Shown: positions 17,496 through 28,163, counted from the stretch's first letter. The stretch: 64,000 nt of DNA from Actinobacteria bacterium IMCC26077 (GCA_002284915.1 CP015606.1:868001-932000); one strand, 5' to 3'. Numbers and translations: made by a program. Notes: generated from the letters alone by a model not told the origin.

Positions 17496-18157
17496 TAGTG
17501 TCCAGCCGGAGGTGCGTTCAAAGTCTTTTCGATCGCCGCGAGATCGCGTTCATTCATCATTAAGTGGACGAGATCTCCCTCTTGAATAACGGTATGTTCG
17601 TCGACCAACATTCCCTTACCCAGTCGAGTAATCAGCGCAATTCGAGCGCCAGTGGAGCTCTCGACAAGTGCAGCGGGATGGCCATACCAACTCTTATCAA
17701 GATGAACTTCTGCTAATCGAATCGTTCCACTTGGATCTTGCCACTCGGAGAGGGCGCCTTCAGGGACCAATCGGCGAAGAATCTGGTCGGCAGTCCACAC
17801 CACAGTTGCAACGGTCGGAATGCCTAGGCGTTGGTAAATCTCGGCGCGACCTGGGTCGTAGATGCGAGCGACGACATTTGCCACGCCAAAATTCTCACGC
17901 GCTACCCGAGCTGCCAAGATATTGGAGTTATCGCCATTGCTCACAGCAGCGAATGCATCAGCTCGCTCGATTCCCGCCTGAATCAAGATGTCTCGATCGA
18001 AGCCAACTCCAGTCAAGGTGATTCCTTGAAAATTAGGGCCAAGACGTCGGAAGGCTTCACGATTTTGATCGATGATTGCCACGGTATGACCGGCCTCTTC
18101 AAGGCGTTGGGCAATCAACGTTCCGACTCGACCGCAACCCATGACGACAACGTGCAT
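17495..18157 (-). CDS. trkA: TrkA potassium-channel regulatory protein (CeoB-like)
   Basis: Second single-RCK TrkA protein, first in the operon. The Rossmann NAD(H)-binding start is HVVVMGCGRVGTLIAQRLEE, followed by the acidic ID at the end of strand two, and a TrkA-C domain with DEHTVIQEGDLVHLMM. Tandem trkA genes next to a TRAM methyltransferase and the dut block are an actinobacterial gene-order hallmark. A TAAATT -10 lies six bases before ATG, so translation is probably leaderless. Confidence 0.88.
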   Translation of the reverse strand: MHVVVMGCGRVGTLIAQRLEEAGHTVAIIDQNREAFRRLGPNFQGITLTGVGFDRDILIQAGIERADAFAAVSNGDNSNILAARVARENFGVANVVARIYDPGRAEIYQRLGIPTVATVVWTADQILRRLVPEGALSEWQDPSGTIRLAEVHLDKSWYGHPAALVESSTGARIALITRLGKGMLVDEHTVIQEGDLVHLMMNERDLAAIEKTLNAPPAGH

Positions 18158-18163
18158 ACGAGC

Positions 18164-18169
18164 AATTTA
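18164..18169 (-). promoter_or_regulatory. -10 TAAATT of leaderless trkA operon
   Basis: Minus-strand TAAATT lies six bases before the ATG at 18157. Confidence 0.55.
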
Positions 18170-18195
18170 CACCCGTAATTCACCTCGCAACGCAC

Positions 18196-18201
18196 TACTC
18201 T
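18196..18201 (+). promoter_or_regulatory. -10 TACTCT of leaderless TRAM methyltransferase gene
   Basis: TACTCT lies six bases before the GTG at 18208; this supports the GTG start. Confidence 0.55.
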
Positions 18202-18207
18202 CTCTGC

Positions 18208-19365
18208 GTGGCAGACGTGGCGAAATCCTCGAGGAGATTCCAGCTAGGGGAGCGGGTGGAGCTCGAAATCTCGGGTATCGCACATGGTGGCGAGAGCATC
18301 GCTCGCCTTGATGGTTGGGTCTTCTTTATCCGCCATGCCATCCCGGGCGAACTAGTCATCGCTCAGATAACTGAGATCGGCAGGAGCTTTCATCGCGCCG
18401 ATGCAATCGAGATTGTCACACCTTCCCCGGATCGGATAACTCCAGCATGTTTCTATTTTTATCCTGGAGGTTGCGGCGGATGCGATTTCCACCATATTTC
18501 GCTCTCGCGTCAGCGCGCCCTCAAAGCGCAGGTAATCACCGAACAATTCCGCCGAGTAGCGAAGATGGATATCTCATTACCGGTCGAAGAGGTGGCAACG
18601 ACTAACGCGCTCGGATTGCGATATCGCACTCGATTGACTCTGCATAGCTCGACCAATGGGGAGCTTGGGTTCCGCAAGGCGCGATCCCATGAGGTCATTC
18701 CTATCCACGATTGTCTCGTCGTTCATGAAAAAGTCAATCTACCCAAAATTCTTGCTACGAAGTCCGTGGGCTCGGGTGACATGTCGATCCCCAATGAGAG
18801 CCGAATTGAAAAGATTAATGTCAATGGGCGCGAGTATGCGTTTCAGGTAAGTAGCGAAAGTTTTTGGCAAGGGCATTTCAAAGCTGCTGAAACCTTGGGG
18901 CAGAAAGTTTTGGAGTTGGTCGAACCGAAACCAGGTGATCGCGTACTTGATCTCTATGGGGGAGTCGGTTTATTTGGAAAACTTCTTGCCGATCATGGCG
19001 CAGCGGTTGAGATCATCGAATCGAGCGCATCGGCAGTCAACGATGGACGAATCAATCTCAAGGAGTATCCGAAGGCGCGATATCACCATGGCGATGTGAG
19101 AAAGAAGATTGGTGCAATAACGGGCGCCGAGATTGTCATCCTCGATCCACCGCGAAGTGGCGCTGAGCTAGAGGTGCTGCAGAAAATCGTCGGGCTCACA
19201 CCAAGAGTCATCTGCTATATCTCCTGCGACCCGGCTTCGCTGGCGCGAGATTGCGCCCGCTTGCGCGAGCTGGGCTATGCGATTGACTCGGCCAGCGCCT
19301 ATGACCTCTTCCCCCAGACCGCCCATATTGAGTGCGTTTTCGCATTCCGAAGGGTAATATCTTGA
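18208..19365 (+). CDS. TRAM-domain class I RNA (uracil-5-)-methyltransferase
   Basis: RumA/RlmD-like enzyme that methylates C5 of uridine in RNA using S-adenosylmethionine. Residues 1-70 form a TRAM RNA-binding domain (GERVELEISGIAHGGESIAR). A probable [4Fe-4S] set follows (CFYFYPGGCGGCDFHH plus HDCLV). The methyltransferase part has VLDLYGGVGLFG (SAM motif I), ILDPPRSGAE and the nucleophile Cys in YISCDPASLARD. Length 385 is typical for the actinobacterial member. The exact rRNA or tRNA target cannot be read from the sequence. Its stop codon lies within the palindrome that precedes acnA. Confidence 0.87.
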   Translation: MADVAKSSRRFQLGERVELEISGIAHGGESIARLDGWVFFIRHAIPGELVIAQITEIGRSFHRADAIEIVTPSPDRITPACFYFYPGGCGGCDFHHISLSRQRALKAQVITEQFRRVAKMDISLPVEEVATTNALGLRYRTRLTLHSSTNGELGFRKARSHEVIPIHDCLVVHEKVNLPKILATKSVGSGDMSIPNESRIEKINVNGREYAFQVSSESFWQGHFKAAETLGQKVLELVEPKPGDRVLDLYGGVGLFGKLLADHGAAVEIIESSASAVNDGRINLKEYPKARYHHGDVRKKIGAITGAEIVILDPPRSGAELEVLQKIVGLTPRVICYISCDPASLARDCARLRELGYAIDSASAYDLFPQTAHIECVFAFRRVIS

Positions 19366-19375
19366 TATCAAGATA
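19358..19375. promoter_or_regulatory. 18-bp perfect palindrome before acnA, probable operator
   Basis: TATCTTGATATCAAGATA is a perfect inverted repeat ending 17 bases before the acnA ATG and touching a TAAATT -10 candidate (19374-19379). Its place and perfection suggest a dimeric repressor site controlling aconitase. MarR-family control of aconitase (TamR) is described in Streptomyces, but I cannot confirm that this is the same motif. Confidence 0.6.
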
Positions 19376-19392
19376 AATTCTGGGGGCGGTCG

Positions 19393-22059
19393 ATGAGTAA
19401 GAATTCATTCCAAGCACAACGGAGCTTTCGCAGCGGGAACAAGGTTCTGGAGATCTTCGATATCACTGGCCTCGATGGAGCCGCCTCGCTCCCATTTAGC
19501 TTAAAAATCCTGTTAGAGAACCTGCTGCGCCATGAAGATGGCGCCAACATCACCGCCGATCAAATCAGAGCTCTTGCGCAATGGGATCCATCTGTCGAAC
19601 CCGACACTGAAATTCAATTCACCCCCGCTCGAGTGATCATGCAGGACTTCACTGGCGTTCCCTGCGTAGTAGATCTGGCAACGATGCGTGAGGCGGTGGT
19701 CGAACTAGGTGGCGACCCGGCGAAGGTCAATCCACTGGCACCTGCAGAGTTAGTCATTGACCACTCAGTTATCGCTGATGTCTTTGGGCGACCAGATTCA
19801 TTTGAGAAGAACACAGATATCGAATATCAGCGAAATCATGAGCGTTATCGATTCTTACGCTGGGGTCAGAGCGCATTCGATGAATTCAAAGTAGTGCCCC
19901 CAGGAACTGGAATCGTCCACCAAGTAAATATCGAATACCTCGCACGCGTGATCATGCTCCGTGAAGTAGGTGGAGTGATGCGCGCCTACCCAGACACGGT
20001 GGTAGGTACGGATTCACACACGACGATGGTCAACGGACTTGGCGTCCTCGGTTGGGGAGTTGGCGGTATCGAAGCAGAGGCGGCCCTTCTCGGGCAGCCG
20101 GTTTCGATGCTCATTCCACGCGTAGTTGGTTTTAAATTAACTGGCGAACTACCTGTCGGAACGACTGCAACCGATCTTGCCCTGACCATCACCGAACAAC
20201 TTCGAAAGCATGGTGTTGTTGGCAAGTTTGTCGAGTTCTATGGCCCCGGCGTCTCCGCGGTACCCATGGCTAATCGCGCGACCATCGGAAATATGAGCCC
20301 TGAGTATGGCTCGACCTGCGCAATCTTCCCGATTGATGAAGAGACAATTAATTACCTGCGACTTACTGGTAGAAGCGATGAGCAAATGCAGTTGGTCTCC
20401 GAGTATGCAAAAGCACAAGGGATGTGGCATGACCCGAAAGCCACCCCGCGATACTCCGAGCACTTAGAGCTAGACCTGTCGACGATTACCCCTTCGATTG
20501 CCGGGCCGAAGCGCCCGCAAGATCGGATTGCGCTCAATCAGGCGCAAAAAAAATTCAAAGAGGCGCTTCCTAGCTACATTCGCGAGAAAACGGCAACCTC
20601 ACCGGTACCGGTAGCTATGGGTGATACCAAATTCACTATTACCAATGGCGATGTCGTCATTGCATCGATTACCTCATGCACCAACACCTCCAACCCTTCG
20701 GTCATGGTCGGGGCAGCGCTGCTTGCTAAGAAAGCGGTGGAGCGAGGCCTGAAGGCAAAGCCATGGGTCAAGACCACGCTCGCGCCTGGCTCGAAAGTTG
20801 TCACCGATTATTACGATCGCGCAGATCTCACCCGTTATATGGAGGCGCTTGGATTTAATCTCGTGGGCTATGGCTGCGTCACCTGTATTGGTAACTCAGG
20901 ACCACTTCCTGTTGAGATTTCCGCGGCAATCAATGAGAAAGATCTTGCAGCCGCTGCAGTGCTCTCTGGTAACCGGAATTTCGAAGGGCGAATTTCGCCA
21001 GATGTGCGAATGAATTACCTCGCATCGCCACCTCTAGTTGTCGCTTATGCGATTGCGGGCACGATGAATCATGACTTCGAAAAAGATGCTCTCGGTCTCG
21101 ATCAAAATGGAGCGCCAGTCTTCTTAAAAGATATCTGGCCCTCTGCACAAGAGATTGAATCGGTCGTTGCAGATTCAATTACCTCGGAGATGTTCCGAAA
21201 GGATTACGCCTCAGTCTTCGAAGGCGATCATCGATGGAAGGCGCTCGATACGCCCACGGGAGAGACTTTCGAATGGGATCCGCAATCAACATATGTGCGT
21301 AAGCCGCCATACTTCGAAGGTATGCCACGGAATCCAATTCCAGTAACGGATATCTCGGGAGCTCGAGTCCTTGCGATGCTCGGCGACTCGGTGACTACCG
21401 ATCACATCTCTCCGGCGGGAAATATCAAAGTTGATTCACCTGCTGGAAAATATCTGCAGAGCCACGGCGTAGAACGTGGAGACTTCAACTCATATGGTTC
21501 TCGTCGTGGAAACCATGAAGTGATGATTCGAGGCACGTTTGCAAATATTCGCCTCAAGAATTTACTACTTGATGGCGTCGAAGGTGGTTTAACCAAGAAC
21601 TTCCTCGATGGCGGAGCGCAAACAACGATTTACGATGCTTCGGTTGCATACCAAACCGCGGGAGTTCCGTTGGTGATCTTGGCTGGTAAAGAGTATGGCT
21701 CCGGCTCTTCTCGTGACTGGGCGGCAAAGGGAACTGCGCTCCTGGGCGTTAAAGCGGTCATCGCGGAATCGTATGAGCGAATTCATCGTTCGAATTTGAT
21801 TGGGATGGGCGTACTCCCACTGCAATTCCTCGATGGAGCAAATGCGCAATCATTAGGTCTCAAAGGTGATGAAGTCTTTACTATCACCGGAATCACTGAG
21901 CTCAATAATGGAAAGATTCCAGCAACAGTAGAGGTTGTGGCCGGAGCCACACGCTTTACTGCAAAGGTGCGGATTGATACGCCGGGAGAGGCTGATTACT
22001 ACCGCCATGGCGGAATCATGCAGTACGTACTCCGGTCCCTTATCTCGAGCGCTTCTTAG
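19393..22059 (+). CDS. acnA: Aconitate hydratase A (AcnA)
   Basis: TCA-cycle aconitase interconverting citrate and isocitrate through a [4Fe-4S] cluster. The 888-residue length fits AcnA/IRP1. Motifs include [20 protein letters not shown], the cluster Cys in [13 protein letters not shown] and in [24 protein letters not shown] and the swivel-domain [13 protein letters not shown]. The ATG follows a GGGGGCGG ribosome site. It is transcribed from its own operator-bearing promoter just behind the RNA methyltransferase gene. Confidence 0.96.
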   Translation: MSKNSFQAQRSFRSGNKVLEIFDITGLDGAASLPFSLKILLENLLRHEDGANITADQIRALAQWDPSVEPDTEIQFTPARVIMQDFTGVPCVVDLATMREAVVELGGDPAKVNPLAPAELVIDHSVIADVFGRPDSFEKNTDIEYQRNHERYRFLRWGQSAFDEFKVVPPGTGIVHQVNIEYLARVIMLREVGGVMRAYPDTVVGTDSHTTMVNGLGVLGWGVGGIEAEAALLGQPVSMLIPRVVGFKLTGELPVGTTATDLALTITEQLRKHGVVGKFVEFYGPGVSAVPMANRATIGNMSPEYGSTCAIFPIDEETINYLRLTGRSDEQMQLVSEYAKAQGMWHDPKATPRYSEHLELDLSTITPSIAGPKRPQDRIALNQAQKKFKEALPSYIREKTATSPVPVAMGDTKFTITNGDVVIASITSCTNTSNPSVMVGAALLAKKAVERGLKAKPWVKTTLAPGSKVVTDYYDRADLTRYMEALGFNLVGYGCVTCIGNSGPLPVEISAAINEKDLAAAAVLSGNRNFEGRISPDVRMNYLASPPLVVAYAIAGTMNHDFEKDALGLDQNGAPVFLKDIWPSAQEIESVVADSITSEMFRKDYASVFEGDHRWKALDTPTGETFEWDPQSTYVRKPPYFEGMPRNPIPVTDISGARVLAMLGDSVTTDHISPAGNIKVDSPAGKYLQSHGVERGDFNSYGSRRGNHEVMIRGTFANIRLKNLLLDGVEGGLTKNFLDGGAQTTIYDASVAYQTAGVPLVILAGKEYGSGSSRDWAAKGTALLGVKAVIAESYERIHRSNLIGMGVLPLQFLDGANAQSLGLKGDEVFTITGITELNNGKIPATVEVVAGATRFTAKVRIDTPGEADYYRHGGIMQYVLRSLISSAS

Positions 22060-22068
22060 CAGGGCGGT

Positions 22069-22074
22069 TAGACT
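22069..22074 (+). promoter_or_regulatory. -10 TAGACT of leaderless dxs
   Basis: TAGACT lies six bases before the GTG at 22081, which supports this GTG as the dxs start. Confidence 0.6.
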
Positions 22075-22080
22075 TAGCGA

Positions 22081-24015
22081 GTGCTCTTACATTCGCTCCA
22101 CTCTCCGGATGACCTCAAGCGCGTTGCGCCTGAGCAATTACCGGCGCTAGCGGAGGAGATCCGAGAATTCCTCATTCGCTCTGTTGCAAAGACTGGTGGA
22201 CATCTCGGGCCGAATTTAGGGGTAGTTGAGTTAACAATCGCTCTCCATCGGATATTCGACTCGCCCCGCGATGTCATTCTCTTTGATACTGGCCATCAAA
22301 GCTATGTCCATAAGTTGATTACAGGTCGAATGGATGGCTTTGCCAAATTACGTCAGCGCGGCGGCACCTCGGGTTACCCCAATCGTCGCGAGAGCGAACA
22401 TGATGTCATCGAGAACTCTCACGCATCGACTGCGCTCTCATGGGGCGATGGGATTTCGCGCGCTTTTGCTCTTCAGAATGTTAATGACCGAAGCGTGGTC
22501 GTAGTTGTTGGCGATGGGGCGCTTACCGGGGGAATGGCTTGGGAGGCGCTCAACAATATTGCTGCGACAAAAGATCGCTCGCTGGTGATTTTAGTTAACG
22601 ATAATGAGCGCTCGTACAGTCCAACTATTGGCGGTATTTCAACTTACCTCACGACCTTGCGCGCAACTAAAGGCTATGAACGATTCCTCGAATGGGGAAA
22701 GAACGTCTTGGAGAAGACTCCAGTAGTTGGTCAACCTATTTTTGAAACCCTGCACGGGATGAAAAAAGGAATCAAGGACATCATCGCGCCCCAAGGAATG
22801 TTTGAGGATCTTGGTTTGAAGTACTTGGGACCAGTCGATGGCCACGATATTGAAGCGATGGAGAATATCCTCAAGGCTGCTAAGGAATTCGGCGGTCCGG
22901 TAATCGTTCATGCAATTACTGAGAAGGGTCGCGGTTTTGCGCCAGCGGTCAATGATGAAGCGGAGAAGTTCCATGCGGTCGGTCCGGTCGATCCGGAGAC
23001 CGGTGAGGCGTTGGCAAAAGTTGGTAAAACGTGGACCTCGATCTTTGCCTACGAGTTGGTCGATATTGGTCGCTCCAATCCCGAAGTGGTCGCACTGACC
23101 GCTGCGATGCTCGGCCCGACAGGGCTAGATAGCTTCGCCGAAGCATTTCCCGACCGAACCTTCGATGTCGGCATCGCAGAGCAACATGCCGTAGCGAGCG
23201 CTGCAGGATTGGCATTCGGTGGATTACATCCAGTGGTCGCGCTCTACTCGACCTTTCTTAATCGAGCCTTCGATCAATTACTCCTTGATGTGGCGCTGCA
23301 CCGAGCAGGCGTTACCTTCGTGCTAGATCGCTCCGGAATTACTGGTGATGATGGACCATCACACCATGGCATCTGGGATCTCGCCCTCACCGGCATCGTG
23401 CCCAACCTTAAAGTTGCAGCTCCGCGTGATGGAGCGCGCCTCCAAGAATTGCTCCGCGAATCGATCGCTATCAATGATCAACCCACCGCAATCCGTTTTC
23501 CCAAAGGTGGCGTGGTTGCGGATATTCCAGCCTTTGAACGTCGGGATGGCATCGATGTCCTCTATCGTGGCGAGAGCGCAGATGTGCTTGTCGTGAGCGT
23601 CGGTGCGATGGCGACTATTGCAGTTGAGGCGGCAGCGCAGGCTTACCGCGAAGGCGTTGGCGTGACGGTTATTGATCCACGTTGGGTTAAGCCACTGGCT
23701 CCGGCAATCATCACGATGGCGCAGCGATACTCCCATGTAGTCGTGATTGAAGATGGCATCCGACATGGCGGTATTGGTAGCGCTTTAGCGGAGAGCATGC
23801 GTGATGCTGGTGTCGAGGTGCCAGTGAATTCGATCGGAATTCCATTGACCTTTATCGAACACTCGAAGCGAGCTGAGATTCTCACTGATCTTGGAATTAC
23901 CGGACAACAGATAGCACGTAGTCTCGTCGAACTGCGCGCTACTGGAGAACTTCCGCTTATGGAAGGGATGCAACGCCCTTCGGATGAAAGCGTTGACCCG
24001 TCGCGCTCTCGCTAA
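22081..24015 (+). CDS. dxs: 1-deoxy-D-xylulose-5-phosphate synthase (Dxs)
   Basis: Thiamine-diphosphate enzyme condensing pyruvate and glyceraldehyde-3-phosphate, the first step of the MEP isoprenoid pathway. It shows [17 protein letters not shown], the ThDP motif [25 protein letters not shown], the [11 protein letters not shown] glutamate, and [14 protein letters not shown]. Length 644 is typical. The GTG start is set by a TAGACT -10 six bases upstream. Its last 59 bases are shared with the convergent fadB gene, an unusually long coding overlap. Confidence 0.96.
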   Translation: MLLHSLHSPDDLKRVAPEQLPALAEEIREFLIRSVAKTGGHLGPNLGVVELTIALHRIFDSPRDVILFDTGHQSYVHKLITGRMDGFAKLRQRGGTSGYPNRRESEHDVIENSHASTALSWGDGISRAFALQNVNDRSVVVVVGDGALTGGMAWEALNNIAATKDRSLVILVNDNERSYSPTIGGISTYLTTLRATKGYERFLEWGKNVLEKTPVVGQPIFETLHGMKKGIKDIIAPQGMFEDLGLKYLGPVDGHDIEAMENILKAAKEFGGPVIVHAITEKGRGFAPAVNDEAEKFHAVGPVDPETGEALAKVGKTWTSIFAYELVDIGRSNPEVVALTAAMLGPTGLDSFAEAFPDRTFDVGIAEQHAVASAAGLAFGGLHPVVALYSTFLNRAFDQLLLDVALHRAGVTFVLDRSGITGDDGPSHHGIWDLALTGIVPNLKVAAPRDGARLQELLRESIAINDQPTAIRFPKGGVVADIPAFERRDGIDVLYRGESADVLVVSVGAMATIAVEAAAQAYREGVGVTVIDPRWVKPLAPAIITMAQRYSHVVVIEDGIRHGGIGSALAESMRDAGVEVPVNSIGIPLTFIEHSKRAEILTDLGITGQQIARSLVELRATGELPLMEGMQRPSDESVDPSRSR

Positions 24016-26050
24016 TCCCGGTTCGATCGAGGTAAGGCAAGATCCCGCCGAGGTGCAAGGGCCAACCAGTGCCTAAGAGCATGCAGAGATCGATTTCAGC
24101 AGGCGTGGAGACTACGCCTTCATCGAGCATCATTCGCGCTTCTTTCGCTAGCGCAGTGAGCGCTCGATTGCGAACTTCGTCGGCGGTCGATGATTTGTTG
24201 CCCTTTTCGATACATGCGGCAGCTTCAGGATTAATTGTCAGCGCGCCCTGTTCATCCTTGATGTAGAAGGTGCGAACGCCATTCTTCACCAGTCGTTCAA
24301 TTGTTGGGCTAACTTTGTAGCGATCGCCAAGGGTGGCATTAAGCGTCTGCGCCACATGAAGTGCAACGCCTGGTCCGACAAGTCCAAGGAGTTCAAAGGA
24401 GCTCATTGGTAAGCCAAGTGGCATCATCGCGCTATCGGCGACATCAGGAGCAGTGCCCTCATCGAGAGAATCGGTGATCTCACCCATGAATCGCATTAAG
24501 AGGCGGTTGACGACAAATGCTGGCGCATCTTTGACGATGACCATGGTCTTCTTCAATTCCTTACCGATAACCACGGCGGTAGCGGTAGTCGCATCATCCG
24601 TATGTGGAGTACGTGAAATCTCGAGTAATGGCATCACTGCAACTGGGTTGAAGAAGTGGAAGCCAATCACGCGCTCTGGGTTCTTCAAGTGATCTGAGAT
24701 CTTGGAGACAGAGAGCGAAGAGGTATTGGTAGCGAGGATGCACTCAGGGGAGATGATGTTCTCGAGCTCCGAGAAGAGCTTTCGCTTAATCTCCATCTCT
24801 TCAAAGACAGCTTCGATGATGAAATCACATTGAGCAAAGTCTTGGTTCTTGGTGCTACCGGTGAGAATGTTTTTCAACCACCCAGCCTCTTCAGCGCGCA
24901 TTCGCTTCTTGGAAACCAAGGTGTCGAGTTCGCCATGTATCCACGCAAGACCTTTATCAACGCGCGCTTGGTCGAGATCGGTAATGTGAACGGGGACTCT
25001 AAGGTTTCGTAGTATCAAAAGTGCTAGTTGTGATGCCATGAGCCCAGCGCCAACTACGCCAACTCGAGTGACCTTGCGGGCGAGCGCTGGCTTAGGCGCC
25101 CCCTCGACCTTCTTCTTGCTCTTTTGGATGAGATTGAAGGCATAGATCGATGCGCGGAATGGATCACCCATCACTAACTCATCAAGGGCATCATCTTCAG
25201 CCGCAAATCCGGAATCGCGAGTTGCGCTGCGCGAATCAGCCATGAGCGCGAGTGCAAGTCGTGGGGCATCGACCGGAGCATCACCATACTTTTTCTGCTT
25301 CGCTGCGGCTCCAATCTGAGCGGCGGATTTCCATGCCGCATCATCGTTGAGATGATTGACTCGTTCGATTTTCTTTGCACCCGAGAGTATTTCTGCAGCG
25401 AACGCGAGAGATTTCTCTAAGAAATCAGCTGGTAGATAGACGGCATCGACGATTCCCAACTCCAATGCTTCAGGCGCCTTCAGCATCGTGTTGTTATTAA
25501 GGGCATTGACCATAATCACTTTCGCAGCCTTCTCGGGACCGATCAGTTGCGGCAGCAGCGTTGCGCCACCCCAACCTGGAACGAGGCCGAGGAAGACCTC
25601 CGGAAGAGCGACAAAAGCGGTGCTCGCTAATGTGCGGTAGTGGCAGTGCAAGCCAATCTCTAATCCACCACCAAGAGCCAATCCATTGATAAATGCGAAA
25701 GTGGGTTTGCCAGATTCACCTAATCGACGAAAGACGTCGTGGCCCAACTTTCCGAAAGCTTTCGCCTGGGCGCTGTCGGTAACGCTGGCCACTCCGCTTA
25801 AATCTGCGCCGGCAGCGAAGATAAAGGGTTTTCCGGTGATGCCAATCGCATCGGCGCCGCTAGCTAACGCTCCATCAATCGCATTGTTTAGCTCCTTCAA
25901 TCCTTCGGGACCGATGGTATTCGGACGGTTGTAATCGAGTCCATTGTCGAGAGTGATGAGCGCTAATTTCCCGGTGAAACCAAATGGGGTGAGTTCGACT
26001 TCACGGACAAAGGCTTTCGTCACTACTTCTTCAGGTGCGCCAACGCTCAT
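23957..26050 (-). CDS. fadB: Multifunctional enoyl-CoA hydratase / 3-hydroxyacyl-CoA dehydrogenase (FadB/FadJ)
   Basis: Beta-oxidation fusion enzyme. Residues 1-280 form a crotonase domain with oxyanion-hole GADLSGVAS and [17 protein letters not shown]. Residues about 325-600 are the 3-hydroxyacyl-CoA dehydrogenase ([15 protein letters not shown] Rossmann start; [26 protein letters not shown]) with a helical C-terminal domain. The Rossmann motif reads GAGLMAS rather than GAGxMGx, a mild variant. Twelve bases separate it from fadA upstream. A GGAG ribosome site precedes ATG 26050. Confidence 0.92.
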   Translation of the reverse strand: MSVGAPEEVVTKAFVREVELTPFGFTGKLALITLDNGLDYNRPNTIGPEGLKELNNAIDGALASGADAIGITGKPFIFAAGADLSGVASVTDSAQAKAFGKLGHDVFRRLGESGKPTFAFINGLALGGGLEIGLHCHYRTLASTAFVALPEVFLGLVPGWGGATLLPQLIGPEKAAKVIMVNALNNNTMLKAPEALELGIVDAVYLPADFLEKSLAFAAEILSGAKKIERVNHLNDDAAWKSAAQIGAAAKQKKYGDAPVDAPRLALALMADSRSATRDSGFAAEDDALDELVMGDPFRASIYAFNLIQKSKKKVEGAPKPALARKVTRVGVVGAGLMASQLALLILRNLRVPVHITDLDQARVDKGLAWIHGELDTLVSKKRMRAEEAGWLKNILTGSTKNQDFAQCDFIIEAVFEEMEIKRKLFSELENIISPECILATNTSSLSVSKISDHLKNPERVIGFHFFNPVAVMPLLEISRTPHTDDATTATAVVIGKELKKTMVIVKDAPAFVVNRLLMRFMGEITDSLDEGTAPDVADSAMMPLGLPMSSFELLGLVGPGVALHVAQTLNATLGDRYKVSPTIERLVKNGVRTFYIKDEQGALTINPEAAACIEKGNKSSTADEVRNRALTALAKEARMMLDEGVVSTPAEIDLCMLLGTGWPLHLGGILPYLDRTGISESATGQRFHPKGVASLP

Positions 26051-26061
26051 GATCTACTCCG

Positions 26062-27258
26062 TTACTTTCTACTCGAACCAGTGAAATGTGGGTTCTCCCA
26101 AATGATGGTGCCGCCCATACCAAGACCAATGCACATCGTCGTGATTCCGTACTGCACCTCTGGGTGCTCTTCAAAACCTCGCGCCAAGTTGAGAATAAGT
26201 CGGATTCCTGATGAAGCGAGTGGATGGCCTACGGCAATAGCGCCGCCGTAGATATTTACTCGTGGATCATCATCGGCGATTCCGAAGTGATCGAGGAAGG
26301 AGAGAACTTGAATCGAGAAAGCTTCATTCACCTCAAATAACCCCACCTGATCGATGGTTAACCCCGCTTTGTCGAGCGCTTTGATTGTCGAGGGCACTGG
26401 GCCATACCCCATAATCTCGGGCGCTACGCCAGCGAATGCAAAGCTCACCAATTTCGCCTTCGGCGCCAATCCGCGACGCTTCGCCTCGCTCTCGCTCATC
26501 AAGAGAGCTGCAGTAGCGCCATCGTTGAGACCAGCTGCATTGCCAGGAGTAACTCGCCCTGCTGGGCGAAATGGCGTCTTTAACCCCGCCAATCCCTCCA
26601 TCGTCGTGGTAGGTCGCGGTGGTTCATCGATTGTTGCAACGCCCCAACCTAGTTCTGGTGAACGCACTGCTACGGGAATCAAATCACGCTGAATCTTTCC
26701 TGACTTATATGCCGCAGCTGTTTTCATCTGCGAGTTGTATGCATAACGATCGGCCCGCTCTTTTGTCAGGTGTGGAAACTTGTCATGGAGTCGTTCTGCC
26801 GTTGCGCCCATTGAGAGGGCATCTTGGTCGACCATCTTCTCTGCGAGATAGCGAGGATTGGGATCCATTAAATCGCCCATGGGGTGATTGCCCATATGTT
26901 CGACGCCGCCAGCGAGCGCGACGTTATAAGCGCCGATGGCGATACTTCCGGCGAGTGTTGTCACTGAGGTAAGTGCCCCTGCGCACCAACGATCGACCGA
27001 GTAACCAGGTACAGATTGGGGGATGCCCGCTAAGAGTGAAGCGCTTCGACCGATATTCATACCTTGATCACCATTTTGTGCGGCAGCTGCGATAGCGACA
27101 TCATCGATATCTTCCGGAGCGATTGCAGGGTTCCGCTCGAGCAAACCACGTATGCAGCGAACCATGATGTCGTCGGCGCGAGTGCCGGCATAGAGACTTC
27201 CCGCTTTGCCAAATGGAGTTCGAACTGCATCAATCAGTACGACAGATTCGCTTTTCAC
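26062..27258 (-). CDS. fadA: Acetyl-CoA acyltransferase / thiolase (FadA)
   Basis: Thiolase cleaving 3-ketoacyl-CoA, partner of FadB. The nucleophile Cys is in SVDRWCAGALTSV; NVYGGAIAVGHPLASSG-type and TMCIGLGMGGTIIWE sequences carry the catalytic His and second Cys. I chose GTG 27258 (MKSESVVLIDAVRTPFGKAG) because GAGGT lies five bases upstream; the TTG at 27270 would add four residues without a better ribosome site. A TAATCT -10 candidate (27295-27300) gives a roughly 30-base leader. Confidence 0.92.
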   Translation of the reverse strand: MKSESVVLIDAVRTPFGKAGSLYAGTRADDIMVRCIRGLLERNPAIAPEDIDDVAIAAAAQNGDQGMNIGRSASLLAGIPQSVPGYSVDRWCAGALTSVTTLAGSIAIGAYNVALAGGVEHMGNHPMGDLMDPNPRYLAEKMVDQDALSMGATAERLHDKFPHLTKERADRYAYNSQMKTAAAYKSGKIQRDLIPVAVRSPELGWGVATIDEPPRPTTTMEGLAGLKTPFRPAGRVTPGNAAGLNDGATAALLMSESEAKRRGLAPKAKLVSFAFAGVAPEIMGYGPVPSTIKALDKAGLTIDQVGLFEVNEAFSIQVLSFLDHFGIADDDPRVNIYGGAIAVGHPLASSGIRLILNLARGFEEHPEVQYGITTMCIGLGMGGTIIWENPHFTGSSRK

Positions 27259-27301
27259 TAGTGACCTCAATCCCTGCGCGAAAAAGGTGCGCGAAGATTA
27301 G

Positions 27302-27317
27302 GTTACTGGAGGGTAAC
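27302..27317. promoter_or_regulatory. GTTAC-N6-GTAAC inverted repeat before fadA
   Basis: A 5+6+5 inverted repeat sits immediately upstream of the TAATCT -10 candidate of the fadA-fadB operon and abuts the stop codon of the FTR1 gene. A repressor site for beta-oxidation genes is plausible, but the arms are short. Confidence 0.35.
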
Positions 27318-28151
27318 TTACTTTGCGACCGCCACAGCAGGCTTAGCTGCGCCTTTACCGCTCTTGCGGAGGTAGATCGGCAGGATGAGAGCAAGGAAGG
27401 CGCCCCATACCAATAGCTCCACCCAGGTGAACTTAGTCCGGAAGCCGAGCGTGCCTTGGAGGAAGGTTGCCGCAATGGAATCTGGTGCCATCCATGCAGT
27501 GATGTTCCAAGCATAAGCCCCCTCTCCAGGGAACCATCCCAGCTCTTGGAATTCGTGGACTCCATAGGCAAGAACTCCAGCGGCGATAACGACGAGCGCA
27601 ACGCCGGTGATGGTGAAGAACTTACTGAGGTTGATGGTGATTGCTCGTCGATAGATCAGCCAACCGAGCGCAACCGCTGAAACCAAACCGATGGTCAGAC
27701 CGAGCGCTGGTGCGCTATTTGACGTTGCCGTGCGAAAGTTTGCGTACGCAAAGACTGATGTTTCGAGCCCTTCACGAACGACCGCAAAAAAAGCTGCTAA
27801 GGCAAGTGTTATTGGGCCGGTAGTGAGCGCAGTCGAGACTTTTCCATGGAGCTCTTCGCGGAGGCCGCGCGCTGCGCTCTTCATCCAGAAGACCATCCAG
27901 GTAACGAGGCCGACCGCTAGAAGTGAAGTCGTTCCGGCAAAGAGTTGCTCGCCACGTTCGGAGAGTTCAGCAGAGGTAAAGGCGAGGAAACCGCCGGTGG
28001 CAAAACTCACCGCGAGAGCAGCGGCAACGCCAGCCCAGACTGCGGCTAAGTGCTTACGGTTACCGACTTTGACGATGTAGGCGATCAAGATGCCAACGAT
28101 GAGCGCCGCTTCCAGACCTTCGCGAATTCCAACGAGGAAATTACTGAGCAT
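27318..28151 (-). CDS. FTR1-family iron permease
   Basis: Integral membrane Fe permease with seven predicted hydrophobic segments. The two REGLE motifs expected for FTR1/EfeU are present (GIREGLEAALIVG near residue 10 and VVREGLETSVFAY near 120). Length 277 is typical. No EfeO-like cupredoxin/M75 lipoprotein or EfeB peroxidase gene is adjacent, so how iron is delivered is unclear. A TACGCT -10 six bases before ATG indicates a leaderless mRNA, and a large palindrome lies over the expected -35 zone. Confidence 0.87.
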   Translation of the reverse strand: MLSNFLVGIREGLEAALIVGILIAYIVKVGNRKHLAAVWAGVAAALAVSFATGGFLAFTSAELSERGEQLFAGTTSLLAVGLVTWMVFWMKSAARGLREELHGKVSTALTTGPITLALAAFFAVVREGLETSVFAYANFRTATSNSAPALGLTIGLVSAVALGWLIYRRAITINLSKFFTITGVALVVIAAGVLAYGVHEFQELGWFPGEGAYAWNITAWMAPDSIAATFLQGTLGFRTKFTWVELLVWGAFLALILPIYLRKSGKGAAKPAVAVAK

Positions 28152-28157
28152 GGGGAG

Positions 28158-28163
28158 AGCGTA
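28158..28163 (-). promoter_or_regulatory. -10 TACGCT of leaderless FTR1 gene
   Basis: Minus-strand TACGCT lies six bases before the ATG at 28151. Confidence 0.5.
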
